A DNA stretch of 37,865 nt from Candidatus Omnitrophota bacterium (GCA_016206805.1 JACQQX010000038.1:1-37865); one strand, 5' to 3'. Positions 22,780 through 30,992 are shown, counted from the stretch's first letter. Program-made: numbers and translations. The notes: generated by a model not told the origin, from the letters alone.

Positions 22780-23420
22780 CCGATAACTTGGCGGACGTTT
22801 TCCGCTTTGTCACTGCCGGGCTGGAAGGTCGTTTGAACCACCACTCCCTTTCTCAATCCCGGAACAACTCCCGGCTCGACATACAGTGTTTTGATTTTTT
22901 GATGTCTATCTTGAACGGTCACTTTATTTTTGATCTTGTCGATGGCAATAACCCGTCCAACGAAGACTTGCTGGACGCTGCTGGTAGGGGCCTGTCCGAT
23001 GGTTTTGGCGTCGATCCCCCATGTCTTTTTTTCGTCGGTCACTTCCTCGGCTGATTTAAAAATAATGGATGACTCCGTGCCATAGGTTTGAGTTTTACGG
23101 ACATCCTGGGTGACTTGAGTGGAAGCTTCCATGGGAGCGACCGGGATAATCGGATCGCCGGCGCCGGGTTGAAACGGAGCGCCCCCGGATGGAGAGCCTG
23201 TTGAAGGTGGAGGAGGGTCTGGGAAATTGGGTGCAGGGGGAACCGGATCTCTGTCCGGTCCTGGATCGGCATTATCCGGACGGTCGCCGGACCCGCCCTC
23301 TGGCTGCGGACCCGGACCACCGCCCACCTCATCGCCCTCGGCCGCTAAAACGGAAAAACCGGTAAACGCTATTAAATTAAAAATTAAGAACCAGGCCGAG
23401 AAGAACGACATTTTTCTCAT
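22776..23420 (-). CDS. Secreted Pro/Gly-rich protein of exopolysaccharide operon, unknown function
   Basis: 214 residues, not assigned to a family. A signal peptide (FFSAWFLIFNLIAFTGFSVLA-A) precedes a low-complexity linker at residues 27-95 (GGGPGPQPEGGSGDRPDN, PPAPNFPDPPPPSTGSPSGG), then about 60 residues of polar sequence and a C-terminal beta-rich module (VFVGRVIAIDKIKNKVTVQDRHQKIKTLYVEPGVVPGLRKGVVVQTTFQPG) resembling DUF5666/OB-like domains. Expected in the periplasm or at the surface. It overlaps the barrel gene by 44 nt and the Wza gene by 4 nt, so it is tightly coupled to export components. Confidence 0.75.
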   Translation of the reverse strand: MRKMSFFSAWFLIFNLIAFTGFSVLAAEGDEVGGGPGPQPEGGSGDRPDNADPGPDRDPVPPAPNFPDPPPPSTGSPSGGAPFQPGAGDPIIPVAPMEASTQVTQDVRKTQTYGTESSIIFKSAEEVTDEKKTWGIDAKTIGQAPTSSVQQVFVGRVIAIDKIKNKVTVQDRHQKIKTLYVEPGVVPGLRKGVVVQTTFQPGSDKAENVRQVIG

Positions 23421-24504
23421 ATTCTTGTACCGCCTCTGTAGATTCCACCGTTGTGAAAGTGTAACGGAATGTCACCTGCCAGTTTTTGTTCAAATCATAA
23501 TTGAGTCCCGCTCTGGCCCCGAAAAACTTATCACGCCTATTCCGCGTCACATAATCGCCATCGCCATAGAAAAGCACCGCCACCGACCGCAGGCGTTTGG
23601 TCAATTCATGCCTCAAAGAAGTGGATATCTGCCAATGGTCGAAAATATCCGCCACAAAGGGATTGAGCGAATGTTCTTTTTCGAAAGCAATGTCCACCGT
23701 CGCCCGCTCAGTGATGTCATTGGCGAGCCTGGCCTCCACCATCGGTTCAGTCATGTCCTCATTGTCATAGGTATTGATAAAATCGACACCCGCGCGCGCG
23801 TCCAAATATAGCTGCTTGGTAAAGTATTGGCGGAAGCCGGCGCTCAAGAGATGATCGTCAGCGCTTCCCTCGACCTCAAAATCCCGCGTGCTGAAATCAT
23901 AACCAAACAGAAAATGGGTTTCCTGGCTATGGTGATAGATCGCCTCGGCGCCTACCCCGTTCATGTCCGAATCGTTGGAAGCGTCGTTCAAATAAATCGT
24001 GAAGTCATTGGTATACCGGGCAGACCCGCTCCAGCGGGAGTTAAAATCATGCGTGTACTCCGCCAAAAGATCGTTGGTCTGATAACCAAAACGGCCGGTG
24101 GAACGATTGAAAGCGTCGACAAAACTACGCGGCTCATCGGAGCGCACGTATTCCTCCCTTAAACGGATCCTGTCGTATTTGGAAATCTCCTGGCGCCAGT
24201 GGGCCACCACGTCTCCGGAAGCGTTGTTGAAGTCATCGTTGTCAGTAAACATTTCATAACGAAGGGTGCCCGTCAGATCGAACGTATTGAGCTGGGTGCC
24301 GTATTGAGCCCCTAAACCCAAGCTGACCGAAGTGATAAAATCATCGATGGGATCATCACTCAAATAAGTGACATTGTCATCGTAGGTCTCGGAAATACTC
24401 GCATAAGGCGTTAAACGGATTCCATTCCATTCCGTAGCGGGAGCTTGAGACGCGGTCAAAAAAACCGCCGCCACCAACACCACCAGAGCTTTGCTCAGCT
24501 TCAT
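23377..24504 (-). CDS. Outer-membrane beta-barrel protein of exopolysaccharide operon
   Basis: 375 residues. A signal peptide (KALVVLVAAVFLTASQAPA-T) is followed by a series of amphipathic strands (TPYASISETYDDNVTYLSDDP, VSLGLGAQYGTQLNTFDLTGTLRYEMF, SARYTNDFTIYLNDAS, ETHFLFGYDFSTRDF) and a terminal strand NVVLLGLVLNF with the C-terminal Phe recognised by BAM. It resembles the outer-membrane barrels found in PEP-CTERM/EPS loci. It likely provides the outer-membrane passage for the polymer with the short Wza protein. It lies 17 nt after the sugar transferase gene. Confidence 0.85.
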   Translation of the reverse strand: MKLSKALVVLVAAVFLTASQAPATEWNGIRLTPYASISETYDDNVTYLSDDPIDDFITSVSLGLGAQYGTQLNTFDLTGTLRYEMFTDNDDFNNASGDVVAHWRQEISKYDRIRLREEYVRSDEPRSFVDAFNRSTGRFGYQTNDLLAEYTHDFNSRWSGSARYTNDFTIYLNDASNDSDMNGVGAEAIYHHSQETHFLFGYDFSTRDFEVEGSADDHLLSAGFRQYFTKQLYLDARAGVDFINTYDNEDMTEPMVEARLANDITERATVDIAFEKEHSLNPFVADIFDHWQISTSLRHELTKRLRSVAVLFYGDGDYVTRNRRDKFFGARAGLNYDLNKNWQVTFRYTFTTVESTEAVQEYEKNVVLLGLVLNF

Positions 24505-24521
24505 GAGTCACCCTTTTGTTG

Positions 24522-25970
24522 TTAGGCCGCCCCGCGGCGCGTCAATAGCGCTTTAGCGGTCAGCAGCATGATTTTCATGTCCAGCCACAACGACCAATGG
24601 TCGATGTATCGGAGATCGAGCTTCATCCAATCTTCAAAACCGATTTGATTTCGTCCGGAAGCCTGCCATAAACACGTGATCCCGGGTTTCATCGAAAGCC
24701 GGCGGCGGTGCCACGGTTGATACTCGGCGACTTCTGCGGGAAGCGGAGGACGCGGACCCACGATGCTCATATCCCCCCGAAAAACATTCCAAAACTGTGG
24801 AAATTCATCGAGACTGGTTTTCCGCAAAAACTTCCCGATCGGCGTGACGCGCGGATCATTTTTCATTTTGAAAGCGGGGCCTGACATTTCATTGAGTGGT
24901 TTGAGTTCTTGAAGGCGGGCCTCGGCATCCGTAACCATCGAGCGGAATTTATACAGCACAAACCGCCGGCCATTTCTCCCGCAGCGGATCTGTTTAAAAA
25001 AAACCGGTCCCTGTGAAGTCAGTCTGATGGCCAGCGCCGAAAACGCCAAAAGCGGAGCCGTCACCACGAGCGCGACCGATGAGACCAGGACATCGAACAC
25101 TCTTTTTAAGAGCAGTTCCTCCTCTTTCAATAGGCGGGTGTGAAAAGTGAGGTAAGTAAAACCATCCATCTCTTCGGTTTCGCGAGAAGCGATCGACATG
25201 TCAAAAAAATCCGTGGCCAGCGTGGCGGGCACGCCTACGGCCTCGCAGTAACGGAGGCATTTTTCAATCTGTTCAAGCCACTTGCGGGGAATGACGAAAA
25301 CCACCTGATCAATCACCTGGGTTTTTAAAACCGCGGGAAGGTTTTCAAGCGTTCCGATCACTTGGGTCCCGGCAATGGGCTCTCCCACCATGTCCGGATA
25401 ACGATCGAGAAATCCCACCACATGATAGCCCCACTCTTTATGCACCGTCACCAAATCCGCAAACTTTTGGGCCCTTTGTCCCGTGCCGACAATCAATAGA
25501 TTCTTTTGATCCTGCCCCAGGCTTCTCACAGCCAGCGCCGCGGCCAATACCGCGGACCGCACCGCAAACAGCAAGATGACGCTCATCACCGTGTACAGCA
25601 CTAAAAATCCGCGGCTAAGAAAATCAAACTTGAGCAGGAACGCCGCTCCGGCCGCAAAAACGAAAAAGAGGCATCCATTGATGAAATGAGTCAGAAAAAC
25701 GCCCCAATAAGTCTGTGTGTGCTGGCGTCCATAATCGTCTCTGGCTTTCAAGAGCACCGCCCAGATCACCAGCACCAGCCAAAAAGCCCGCATGTAGACA
25801 TCGATGGGCCAAGGCTGCTGGATCAGTTTCACCGGCGGCAATAAATTGAGGGTGTAAAGGGAATGGAAATGAAACGACAGGTAATAAACCATAAAGAACG
25901 CCGCGGAAAGAATCGCCAATTCTGCGAAATAAAGCACGTGGCGTATGAATTGAATAGGTTCTTTAATCAT
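24522..25970 (-). CDS. Undecaprenyl-phosphate sugar phosphotransferase (WcaJ/WbaP-like)
   Basis: About 482 residues. Four N-terminal membrane helices precede a CoA-binding-like Rossmann domain (NLLIVGTGQRAQKFADLV, GYHVVGFLDR) and a catalytic C-terminal domain: KRVFDVLVSSVALVVTAPLLAFSALAIRLTSQGPVFFKQIRCGRNGRRFVLYKFRSMV, KFLRKTSLDEFPQFWNVFRGDMSIVGPRPPLPAEV, KPGITCLWQASGRNQ. It places the first sugar-1-phosphate on undecaprenyl phosphate and begins repeat-unit synthesis. First gene of the operon. I choose the ATG at 25970 (AAGGA upstream) over 25994, because 25994 lies directly at the predicted -10 of the TTAA-box promoter. Confidence 0.93.
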   Translation of the reverse strand: MIKEPIQFIRHVLYFAELAILSAAFFMVYYLSFHFHSLYTLNLLPPVKLIQQPWPIDVYMRAFWLVLVIWAVLLKARDDYGRQHTQTYWGVFLTHFINGCLFFVFAAGAAFLLKFDFLSRGFLVLYTVMSVILLFAVRSAVLAAALAVRSLGQDQKNLLIVGTGQRAQKFADLVTVHKEWGYHVVGFLDRYPDMVGEPIAGTQVIGTLENLPAVLKTQVIDQVVFVIPRKWLEQIEKCLRYCEAVGVPATLATDFFDMSIASRETEEMDGFTYLTFHTRLLKEEELLLKRVFDVLVSSVALVVTAPLLAFSALAIRLTSQGPVFFKQIRCGRNGRRFVLYKFRSMVTDAEARLQELKPLNEMSGPAFKMKNDPRVTPIGKFLRKTSLDEFPQFWNVFRGDMSIVGPRPPLPAEVAEYQPWHRRRLSMKPGITCLWQASGRNQIGFEDWMKLDLRYIDHWSLWLDMKIMLLTAKALLTRRGAA

Positions 25971-25994
25971 CTTTATCCTTATCTCGCCACTCAT

Positions 25995-26046
25995 CCTATA
26001 AAAAACTTTATTAAACCGCCGTTAAAATAGAATTAAGTTTTTTTAA
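25995..26046 (-). promoter_or_regulatory. Phased TTAA box and -10 of the exopolysaccharide operon
   Basis: TTAA occurs at 26011, 26022, 26033 and 26043, spaced 11, 11 and 10 bp. In transcription direction the box ends 10 bp before TATAGG (26000-25995), a plausible -10. The middle spacer (AATAGAA) is identical to that of the SOD box. The layout resembles PhoB/SphR tandem boxes, in which the regulator replaces a -35. Confidence 0.7.
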
Positions 26047-26089
26047 CGATAATGTTGGATGGAGATTTTTTCCAGCGAGGTATAATAAT

Positions 26090-26155
26090 GTCATTGCGAG
26101 GAGCGCGGCGACGAAGCAATCTAAACGTGGATTGCTTCGCTTCGCTCGCAATGAC
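26090..26155. repeat. Palindromic repeat (CATTGCGAG / CTCGCAATG family), copy 2
   Basis: GTCATTGCGAGGAGCGCGGC pairs with GCTTCGCTCGCAATGAC; inside, GAAGCAATCT pairs with GGATTGCTTC. It is placed between the likely ribosome binding site and the ATG of the propeller gene. Same family as 250-332 in aguA. Confidence 0.9.
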
Positions 26156-26156
26156 G

Positions 26157-28187
26157 ATGAAGGAAAACTATTTTTTCTTTTTTCTTATTCTTCTGGCTCA
26201 ACCATTGAACTGGGAATTTGCCGGGTGGTTTGGCGGCGGCGCTTATCCGGCGCTGGTGCCGGATCCCACTATTCAAAAAAGAGCTTATTTGCTCTCCGAT
26301 GTGGCCGGGATATGGAAAAGTGACGATGCCGGCCAAAGCTGGACTTTTCGCACCGAAGGTCTGAAGAACCTGGGTGTTTCTTGTTTAGCCGTGTCCCCCG
26401 CGGATCCCCAAATCCTTTATGCGGGCACCGGCGAAGGGCTATACCGCTCCCAAGACAGTGGCGCCCGCTGGCATTTTTTGGAATCCACTCAAAAAATATT
26501 TCGCTTCAAACGCCCGGAATCCAGCCGCGCCATCTGGGTCCAACGGGATGATTCCAATAAAGTTTTTGCAGGAACAAAAGAGGGTGAAGTGTATTTCACC
26601 CAGGACGCCGGCATCAACTGGTTAAAGGTGGGGAAAAACCGCGCTCCTTTCCGGAAACGCTCGCCGGTATCAGCCCTTTTAGTAACCACAGATAACGAAG
26701 ATCTTTTTGTCGCTTCAAAAGCGGGGCTATGGCGATGCCATCTGCCTACCGGCAATTGGTTCAAGGTACATCACGCTCAGGATCTCCTCGTCGATATGAT
26801 CATCCATGAACCATCGGAAAGAATCTATATTCCTCTTGAGAAAAAAGTGGGTTGGTCCGACGATCGCGGGCGGCATTGGACCACTTCATCCGCTATTCCG
26901 GTCAAAAAAGGCAAAATCAACCGGATTGCCGTGGCAGGCATCGGAAAAAACGCCGTAAAAATCCTGGCTGCCTGGCAGGACCATTGGAATGGCGGAGTTT
27001 TTTTGAGCGAGGATGCCGGCCAAACTTGGCGCGATGTGTCAGGGCAAGTGCGGGATGACGTCGCCGCCAACCCCACCCGGAAGTGGAAAAAAGGTTTCGG
27101 AAGACCCCTGTCAGTGGCATTCGATCCTTTTCAAGATACCGTTTTTTATTTCACCGATTACTGGGGGGTATGGCGATCCGATGACAATGGCGCTACCTGG
27201 CAGGAAAAAATAGTGGGTTCACCCAATACGGTCGGATCGGATATCGCGGTCACCGCCAACGGCCTTCTGGCGGGTTCCATGGACAATGGCCTGCTGCAAT
27301 CTAAAGATTTTGGAAAAACGTATCAGGCTTCGCCTTTTCAGGGTCATGTGTGGCGCGTTCTCCCATTAGACACGGAAGGCAAAAAAATCGTAGCCACTTA
27401 TTCGCCATGGAATAAAGGCACCAATCAAATTCTGACCAGCGATGACGGCGGAAAAACTTTTTCAATCGTTTATAACGGCCTGCCCTCGACTTATCCTCTG
27501 ATCAATACGGTATGGGAAAAAGGATACGCGCGGGCCCTGGCCAAGGATCCTTTTGATTCCAAACACCTGTACCTGGGGATGGACGGGGATGACGGGGGTG
27601 GTTTTTTTTATTCCATCGATGAAGGCCAAAACTGGAAAAAACCATCGGGCCAACCCGCTTCCCGCCGGATTTACAACGCGCTGGCGGCGGATCCATCCCG
27701 GCAAGGGCGCCTTTATTGGGGCGCGGTCGGAAAAAATGGCGGAGTTTTTCGGTCCGACGATCATGGAAAAACATGGAAAAAGGTTTTTTCGGAAAGTTCG
27801 GTTTTTGATTTGGCTATTAATCCGCAAGGAATGGTCTTGGCTGGCGGTGATTTCGAGGGCGCCTGTCTCTACACATCGGAAGACGCGGGCACTTCCTGGA
27901 AACTCATCCAACGATTTGACGCTGTCGGGACCCTAGAAGCCATCGCCATCGATCCCGGCAATCCCAAACGAATCGCCGTCAGCAGCGTCTTATGGCACAA
28001 TGCGGCGCCCGGCAAAATTTACTTCACCGAAGATGGAGGCCAAACCTGGGCGGATATCACCGGAAGCCTGCCTAGTGGATCGGGTGCCGCGGCGATGGCC
28101 TTCTCATCGGATGGCAGAACGCTTTATGTGTCCCGGTACGCCGGTTCGATTTATAAAACCCATTGGGAATCTAAAAACCTAACGTGA
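26157..28187 (+). CDS. Secreted BNR/sortilin-like beta-propeller protein
   Basis: About 676 residues from the ATG at 26157. An N-terminal signal peptide (ENYFFFFLILLAQPLNWEFA) precedes repeated propeller blades with the Asp-box S-x-D-x-G-x-x-W (SDDAGQSW, SQDSGARW, TQDAGINW, SDDRGRHW, SEDAGQTW, SDDNGATW, SDDGGKTF, SIDEGQNW, SDDHGKTW, SEDAGTSW, TEDGGQTW). Such proteins include two-domain propellers of the VPS10/xyloglucanase fold; no catalytic residues are identifiable. Extracytoplasmic, perhaps glycan binding. An in-frame ATG at 26088 with GAGG 7 nt upstream would start translation inside the palindromic repeat and add 23 residues (SLRGARRRSN...), spoiling the signal peptide N-region; both starts are possible. 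Confidence 0.88.
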   Translation: MKENYFFFFLILLAQPLNWEFAGWFGGGAYPALVPDPTIQKRAYLLSDVAGIWKSDDAGQSWTFRTEGLKNLGVSCLAVSPADPQILYAGTGEGLYRSQDSGARWHFLESTQKIFRFKRPESSRAIWVQRDDSNKVFAGTKEGEVYFTQDAGINWLKVGKNRAPFRKRSPVSALLVTTDNEDLFVASKAGLWRCHLPTGNWFKVHHAQDLLVDMIIHEPSERIYIPLEKKVGWSDDRGRHWTTSSAIPVKKGKINRIAVAGIGKNAVKILAAWQDHWNGGVFLSEDAGQTWRDVSGQVRDDVAANPTRKWKKGFGRPLSVAFDPFQDTVFYFTDYWGVWRSDDNGATWQEKIVGSPNTVGSDIAVTANGLLAGSMDNGLLQSKDFGKTYQASPFQGHVWRVLPLDTEGKKIVATYSPWNKGTNQILTSDDGGKTFSIVYNGLPSTYPLINTVWEKGYARALAKDPFDSKHLYLGMDGDDGGGFFYSIDEGQNWKKPSGQPASRRIYNALAADPSRQGRLYWGAVGKNGGVFRSDDHGKTWKKVFSESSVFDLAINPQGMVLAGGDFEGACLYTSEDAGTSWKLIQRFDAVGTLEAIAIDPGNPKRIAVSSVLWHNAAPGKIYFTEDGGQTWADITGSLPSGSGAAAMAFSSDGRTLYVSRYAGSIYKTHWESKNLT

Positions 28188-29059
28188 AAAGTATTTCGGT
28201 CATCATACCGTCCTATAATTCGGCTGGCACCATTGGCTTTACGCTGAAGGCTCTTTTGAAAATATCGGCAAGACTGAACGAAATCATTATTGTCGATTCT
28301 TCCGATGACGGCAAAACAAAAGAAGTGCTTCAACAATATGAAGCGCGCGCCAAAATCATGCATTTGAACCAAAAAACAATGCCGGCGATTGGCCGAAATA
28401 TCGGCGCCCGGCATGCTTCAGGAGAGACTTTGGCTTTTATCGATTCGGACGCTTATCCGGATGAGAATTGGCTGGAACGCATAACCGACGCGCGAGCGGC
28501 TGGAACACGGGTTGGTGGAGGCTCCATTCAAGTTCCGGAATTTCAAAAAAATAACGCTTTGGCCTTGGCCCAGTTTTATCTGCAATTCAACGAATTCATG
28601 CCATGCGGACTGCCGCGCCAAAAAGAATTCATCCCCTCCTGCAATCTTTTCTGCGAAAAAGCGCTTTTTGACTTGCTAGGCGGCTTTCCTGAAATTCGCG
28701 CTTCCGAAGACGTTCTCTTCGGACTAAAAGCCAATGCCGTTTCGCGGGTGATGTTCTACCCACAGATGAAAGTATTTCACATTTTTCGAACACGGCTAAA
28801 AACATACCTGAGCAATCAGATCATGCTGGGAGAATACGTCTTACTTTACCGGCGAACCCATTACGGCGGATTTTTATACCAACCGGGCATAGCTACATTA
28901 TTAACTCCAGCTTTTGTCGGAATAAAGTTTATAAGAATAGCGCTCCGCGTCCTCAAGATACCCGGAAACCGCCTCCGCTTCCTCTGGGCTCTCCCCCTTT
29001 TCCTCTTAGGCTTAACTTGCTGGACAATAGGCTTTCTAAAAGCCTCTGTCTCCCACTAG
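28184..29059 (+). CDS. Glycosyltransferase family 2 protein
   Basis: 291 residues: ISVIIPSYNSAGTIGFTLKALL, EIIIVDSSDDGKT, GRNIGARHASGETLAFIDSDAYPDENWLERI (DSD metal motif), FIPSCNLFCEKALFDLLGGFPEIRASEDVLFGLKA, and a C-terminal membrane-associated part (IATLLTPAFVGIKFIRIALRV, FLWALPLFLLGLTCWTIGFLKA). An inner-membrane GT-A enzyme. GTG start overlapping the propeller stop by 4 nt, thus co-translated with it; the pair may act on the same surface glycan. Confidence 0.92.
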   Translation: MKSISVIIPSYNSAGTIGFTLKALLKISARLNEIIIVDSSDDGKTKEVLQQYEARAKIMHLNQKTMPAIGRNIGARHASGETLAFIDSDAYPDENWLERITDARAAGTRVGGGSIQVPEFQKNNALALAQFYLQFNEFMPCGLPRQKEFIPSCNLFCEKALFDLLGGFPEIRASEDVLFGLKANAVSRVMFYPQMKVFHIFRTRLKTYLSNQIMLGEYVLLYRRTHYGGFLYQPGIATLLTPAFVGIKFIRIALRVLKIPGNRLRFLWALPLFLLGLTCWTIGFLKASVSH

Positions 29060-29075
29060 ACTTGGTTTCGGCTCG

Positions 29076-29165
29076 CGGTAATGAAGCCCGTATCGATATG
29101 GGCCGCGGTAACGTCAAGGTCTGGACGCAAGACGCCACCGATAGACGATACGGGCTTCGTTGCCG
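29076..29165. repeat. Inverted repeat between convergent genes
   Basis: CGGTAATGAAGCCCGTATCG pairs with CGATACGGGCTTCGTTGCCG; the two differences are both G:T-type and would still pair in RNA. A 50-nt loop contains CGTC/GACG. No T-tract follows, so it is not a standard terminator. It resembles in style the branched palindromes at 7266-7636. Confidence 0.75.
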
Positions 29166-29187
29166 TAACCGTACAGGTTTAACGTCT

Positions 29188-29685
29188 TTAGCTTGGAAGA
29201 GAGCTTCCTAGGGAACTTCTGAGCATCCAGGCGAATTTTTCGTGGACTTCCATTCGCTCCGTGATGAGTTCGACGGAGGCCTGGTCATTGACTTCATTGG
29301 CCCGGGTATAAACAAAGCGGGCGATACGGCTGATTTCCTCATGGTCCTCTATCAGCGCGTGAATCATCTCTTCCGCGGCGGGAAATCCGGGTTCTTCGGA
29401 GACGGTGGACAGCTTGGAAAATTCCGAATAACTGCCGGCCGCCGGAAACCCAAGAGAACGAATGCGTTCGGCCAATGTGTCTATCGCCAGGGCCATTTCC
29501 ATGTACTGCTTCTCAAACATGGCGTGAAGCGCTTGGAAAAAGGGGCCGGTGACATTCCAGTGAAATTTATGAGTCTTGAGATAAACCGTGTAGGTACTCG
29601 CCAAAAGCTTCGAAAGCCCTTCGGCGATTTCCGCGCGGCTTTTTTCGTCAATACCGATATTGACGGGTACGGTGATGGCCGGCAT
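29188..29685 (-). CDS. dps: Dps-like ferritin, DNA protection during starvation
   Basis: 165 residues. The Dps ferroxidase motif is complete: YLKTHKFHWNVTGPFFQALHAMFEKQYMEMALAIDTLAERIRSLG, with His, Asp/Glu and the GFPAAGSYSEF region. These dodecamers bind DNA and oxidise Fe(II) with peroxide, storing iron and protecting DNA. It is the last gene of the SOD-CBS-Dps operon; it overlaps the CBS gene by 38 nt and has AAGGAGG 11-12 nt upstream. Confidence 0.93.
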   Translation of the reverse strand: MPAITVPVNIGIDEKSRAEIAEGLSKLLASTYTVYLKTHKFHWNVTGPFFQALHAMFEKQYMEMALAIDTLAERIRSLGFPAAGSYSEFSKLSTVSEEPGFPAAEEMIHALIEDHEEISRIARFVYTRANEVNDQASVELITERMEVHEKFAWMLRSSLGSSLPS

Positions 29686-30106
29686 GGTCTTCTGATACCT
29701 CCTTTACAAATTCCGCCGTTTCATACTCGGGAGCATGTATGGCGATATCCGCCTGCGAAACAATCCCGCAGCACTCTCCGTTGTCGTCCACGACCGGAAT
29801 ACGACGCACCTGATGCTGCTTGAGAATGGCCAGGCATTCTTCGAGATCCGTATCCGGAGTAACGGTGACGCAAGGCTGTGACATGCATTCCCCCGCCGTC
29901 AATTCCAGCGGATTTTTTCCATACGTGAAAGCCCTGCAGGCAATATCCCTATCCGTAATGATTCCGATCGGCCTCAAATTGGCCTCGCTTTCAACCACCG
30001 GAATGGCCCCGCAGTCGTTTTCACACATCATCTGAGACACATCTTCGAGCGCCGTATCCGCCAAACAACACGTGGGATCTTTTGTCATAATCTCGTTCAC
30101 TTTCAT
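29648..30106 (-). CDS. Two-CBS-domain protein
   Basis: About 152 residues from the ATG at 30106, which follows GGAGG at 6 nt. Two CBS domains in tandem: VNEIMTKDPTCCLADTALEDVSQMMCENDCGAIPVVESEANLRPIGIITDRDIACRAF, and AGECMSQPCVTVTPDTDLEECLAILKQHQVRRIPVVDDNGECCGIVSQADIAIHA. Such pairs bind adenosine nucleotides (AMP/ATP) and sense energy status. The DRDI motif is typical of stress-associated CBS proteins. A short polar tail (HAGHHRTRQYRY) overlaps the Dps gene. Confidence 0.92.
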   Translation of the reverse strand: MKVNEIMTKDPTCCLADTALEDVSQMMCENDCGAIPVVESEANLRPIGIITDRDIACRAFTYGKNPLELTAGECMSQPCVTVTPDTDLEECLAILKQHQVRRIPVVDDNGECCGIVSQADIAIHAPEYETAEFVKEVSEDHAGHHRTRQYRY

Positions 30107-30130
30107 CACACACCTCCTGCGCATCAGCGT

Positions 30131-30754
30131 CTAGGCCGCATGGGCCAATTCTATCGGAAATTCCTCAAAACGTCTTTCCACTTCGCCCCAATGAACCGCG
30201 TTCCAGAAAGCGGCGATGTATTTGTCCTTCTCCATGCCATAATCCATCATGAACGCGTGCTCAAAAACATCGAGAATAAGAAGCGGTTCCGAGCCAACCA
30301 GCCAGCCGGTGTCATGTTCGTTGATCCACACATTCAAAAGCCGGTCTCCATAGGTATCATAAGCCAGAACGAGCCAGCCGATCCCGCGCATGGCGCCAGC
30401 GGCGGAAAAACTTTTTTTCCAATTCTCGAAAGTGCCGAACTGTTCCGAAAGTTTCCGGAATAAAGCGCTGTTGCGGGCCAATGGCGCCGAATCCCGGCCC
30501 ATATTCCCGAAATAATACTCATGAAGCCGCATTCCGTTGAATTCCCATCCAAATCGCCTTCTCAACTCAGCCGTTTCAGGAGACTTCTGCTCTTCGGCGG
30601 TCTTCGCCGAAGCCAGCTGATCGGCCAATTCGTTGGTATTCTTGACATAACCCTCATACAGCTTGAAATGATTCTTCAAAAGCTCGTCACTGAACCCGGA
30701 AAGCCCCAGCAAATAACCAAAATCCCTCGGCTTATAAGCAATTTTATGTGTCAT
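30131..30754 (-). CDS. Iron/manganese superoxide dismutase family protein
   Basis: About 207 residues. Metal ligands are recognisable: His in LKNHFKLYEGYV, His in RLHEYYFGNM, and Asp/His in LLILDVFEHAFMMDYGMEKDKYIAAFWNAVHWGEVERRF. The N-terminus (KIAYKPRDFGYLLGLSGFSDELL) differs from classical SodA/SodB and matches a divergent branch common in environmental bacteria. No signal peptide, so cytoplasmic. Start chosen at the ATG (30754) rather than the adjacent GTG. First gene of the operon, downstream of the five-unit TTAA box. Confidence 0.88.
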   Translation of the reverse strand: MTHKIAYKPRDFGYLLGLSGFSDELLKNHFKLYEGYVKNTNELADQLASAKTAEEQKSPETAELRRRFGWEFNGMRLHEYYFGNMGRDSAPLARNSALFRKLSEQFGTFENWKKSFSAAGAMRGIGWLVLAYDTYGDRLLNVWINEHDTGWLVGSEPLLILDVFEHAFMMDYGMEKDKYIAAFWNAVHWGEVERRFEEFPIELAHAA

Positions 30755-30781
30755 CACTCACCTCTCATCTCTAAATTTCAG

Positions 30782-30843
30782 ATTAGCTATACCGCCGTTA
30801 ACACGATATTAAAATAGAATTAAACTTTGTTAATCTGACTTAA
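30782..30843 (-). promoter_or_regulatory. Phased TTAA box (five units) and -10 of the SOD operon
   Basis: TTAA at 30798, 30809, 30820, 30830 and 30840, spaced 11, 11, 10 and 10 bp. The -10-like GCTAAT (30787-30782) begins 10 bp after the last unit in transcription direction. The distal unit contains the stop codon of the 50-residue upstream gene. Confidence 0.7.
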
Positions 30844-30992
30844 CGGCCCTTATGGAGTTTCATCACGGTGCGAGCGGCTACTTCCTTCGCTCGCTTGCCA
30901 TAACGCCCGGACCGCTGGGCGGATGTTTTGATGTGCTCGTATTGGCGCTGTTCCTTGGCCCCGACCCCTTTCAAACGTTTGTTCCTTGGCAT
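30840..30992 (-). CDS. Small basic protein (50 residues), plasmid-stabilisation-like family
   Basis: Below the ORF-track length cut-off. The ATG at 30992 is preceded by AGGGG at 7 nt. The product, PRNKRLKGVGAKEQRQYEHI followed by KTSAQRSGRYGKRAKEVAARTVMKLHKGR, matches the pattern of a widespread family of small basic helical proteins (K-x-Q-R-Q-Y-E-H-I-K...A...A-A-R-T-V) often labelled plasmid stabilisation protein or hypothetical; its function is not established. It overlaps the 3' end of the GT2 ORF in another frame by 143 nt and is the last gene of the PP-loop glycan operon. The recognition is from memory of the pattern, not a search. Confidence 0.7.
   Translation of the reverse strand: MPRNKRLKGVGAKEQRQYEHIKTSAQRSGRYGKRAKEVAARTVMKLHKGR

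Noticed and set aside
22169-22813. 215-residue N-terminal extension of the Wzz-kinase ORF
   Set aside because: It is an out-of-frame reading of the Wza gene; the ATG at 22168 has a good ribosome binding site.
29076-29165. Bidirectional intrinsic terminator between convergent genes
   Set aside because: The stem is long with a 50-nt loop and no T-tract on either side.
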